64,000 nucleotides of DNA from Sulfitobacter mediterraneus. Its GTDB lineage: Bacteria; Pseudomonadota; Alphaproteobacteria; Rhodobacterales; Rhodobacteraceae. Shown here piece after piece: positions 63,279 through 64,000 of this stretch. The number at the start of each line of letters is the position of its first letter. Position 1 is the stretch's first letter. Location: positions 372,001-436,000 of the forward strand of contig NZ_QBKU01000002.1 of the NCBI RefSeq assembly GCF_003054325.1, written 5' to 3'. A program made the translations under genes and the position numbers. The notes below the pieces were generated by a model. It did no database searches, was not told the DNA's origin, and saw only the letters and a program-made list of their open reading frames with translations.

Positions 63279-64000
63279 ATGTCCAAGATCAAATTCAGCG
63301 GCCCCTTTTCAATGCGCCTGTCCAGCTTTCTCACAATCAACAAGATCGCCCTCGCCACTTACGCCCGCCACGCCCTTGGCCGCAGGTTGGAGCCGACATG
63401 GGACGCCCATTTTGAGATCGGCATCCGGTTCTGGCGTCACCAGTTTACCAAGGCAATGGCCATGGATGATATGGACAAAGGCCGTGCGCTGTTTGACAGC
63501 CTGCAAACCGAAACCGACGACATTTATGAGATCACCCGCACCCCAAGCAAGGGACAGAGCGGCATGTGGCATCTCCCAAAGGCCAGCAAAAGCGCGGCGA
63601 CCCTGCTCTATCTGCATGGCGGCGGCTATACCTTTCATGGCGCGGTCAGTCACCGCTATGCCGATATGTTGGCCCATCACAGCGGCGCACGGCTGTATGC
63701 ACCCGATTACCGCCTCACGCCGGAACATCCGCACCCTGCACAATCGGATGATGCTTTTGCCGCCTGGCAATACCTGCGAGACACCACCCCCGCACAACAG
63801 ATCGTGGTGATCGGCGACAGCGCAGGCGGCCACATGGCGCTGAGCTTGCTGCAACGTCTCAAGGATGCGGGGGAGCCGCAGCCCGCCCTTTGTATCGGTC
63901 TGTGCCCCTGGACAGACATCGGCGATCGCGGGGCAAGCCTGCGCAGCAATGACCACTATGATCTTGTGCAAGGCTGGATGGCGCTGAAGTTTGGCGAATG
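63279..64000 (+). CDS. alpha/beta hydrolase (HSL-type esterase), cut by the window end
   Basis: The 240 visible codons have no stop; the 3' end is outside the window. The oxyanion-hole motif LYLHGGGYTFHG and the nucleophile elbow VVIGDSAGGHMALSL place it in the hormone-sensitive-lipase (HSL/family IV) esterases. The acid and His of the triad should be in the missing part. The ATG at 63279 follows GGAG by 6 bases. It is transcribed divergently from the AraC-family gene. Confidence 0.85.
   Translation, partial: MSKIKFSGPFSMRLSSFLTINKIALATYARHALGRRLEPTWDAHFEIGIRFWRHQFTKAMAMDDMDKGRALFDSLQTETDDIYEITRTPSKGQSGMWHLPKASKSAATLLYLHGGGYTFHGAVSHRYADMLAHHSGARLYAPDYRLTPEHPHPAQSDDAFAAWQYLRDTTPAQQIVVIGDSAGGHMALSLLQRLKDAGEPQPALCIGLCPWTDIGDRGASLRSNDHYDLVQGWMALKFGE

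Overview
The window looks like chromosomal DNA of a Roseobacter-group alphaproteobacterium (Rhodobacterales). It is GC-rich and gene-dense, and it carries gene blocks typical of that group: folB-folP-glmM, glyQ/glyS with small membrane genes between them, ftsY with ispZ, rpiA-gor, hflK-hflC with degP, and carA divergent from a YqeY gene. The genus cannot be told from the sequence alone. No rRNA, tRNA, CRISPR array, transposase or phage gene was seen.

Layout. 0-9.2 kb: a VOC protein, a DUF2244 protein, LysR and methyltransferase, YqeY, carA, a large glycosyltransferase, GntR, a HAD nucleotidase and a UbiH-type hydroxylase. 9.2-11.1 kb: an AT-richer accessory patch with three orphan genes and degenerate dispersed repeats. 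11.1-18.0 kb: a class V aminotransferase, a K+-channel-like protein, twin Lrp/AsnC regulators divergent from ilvC, a D-threonine-aldolase-like enzyme, a cupin and a DMT exporter. 18.0-22.2 kb: glmM, folP and a folB fusion, then a cell-wall hydrolase. 22.2-30.1 kb: a PPDK-like enzyme, a brnT/brnA toxin-antitoxin pair, and glyS/glyQ. 30.1-38.9 kb: a secreted protease-like protein that lacks its triad, a ThDP enzyme with TrkH, folE2, and metZ with a SAM-II riboswitch. 38.9-51.5 kb: GST, ispZ, DMT, ftsY, a formate-dehydrogenase-type diaphorase, an AlkB-like hydroxylase, xseA/purD, ferredoxin and a lipoprotein. 51.5-64 kb: degP, a second accessory insert, hflC/hflK, gor, rpiA, GST-sdaA, a 6-phosphogluconate/3-HIBADH-type dehydrogenase, AraC, and a truncated esterase.

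Main points of interest. (1) A glycosyltransferase with an N-terminal MshEN (c-di-GMP-binding type) domain lies just behind a perfect CtrA box (TTAA-N7-TTAAC). (2) A SAM-II riboswitch upstream of metZ has its Shine-Dalgarno next to an ATG that opens an in-frame, signal-peptide-like extension of MetZ. (3) Dihydroneopterin aldolase is fused to a degenerate amino-acid-kinase-like domain. (4) A SPOR / peptidoglycan-binding / trypsin-fold protein has all three catalytic positions replaced. (5) A family of degenerate repeats marks two orphan-gene inserts about 44 kb apart, one of which splits the usual hflKC-degP cluster. (6) The brnTA promoter fits in about 37 bp, overlaps a perfect inverted repeat, and appears to give a leaderless GTG-initiated message. 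(7) A 71-nt strongly self-complementary element lies downstream of sdaA.

Where the longest open frame lacked a ribosome binding site, I moved the start to the first codon with a convincing one; the reason is given in each entry.
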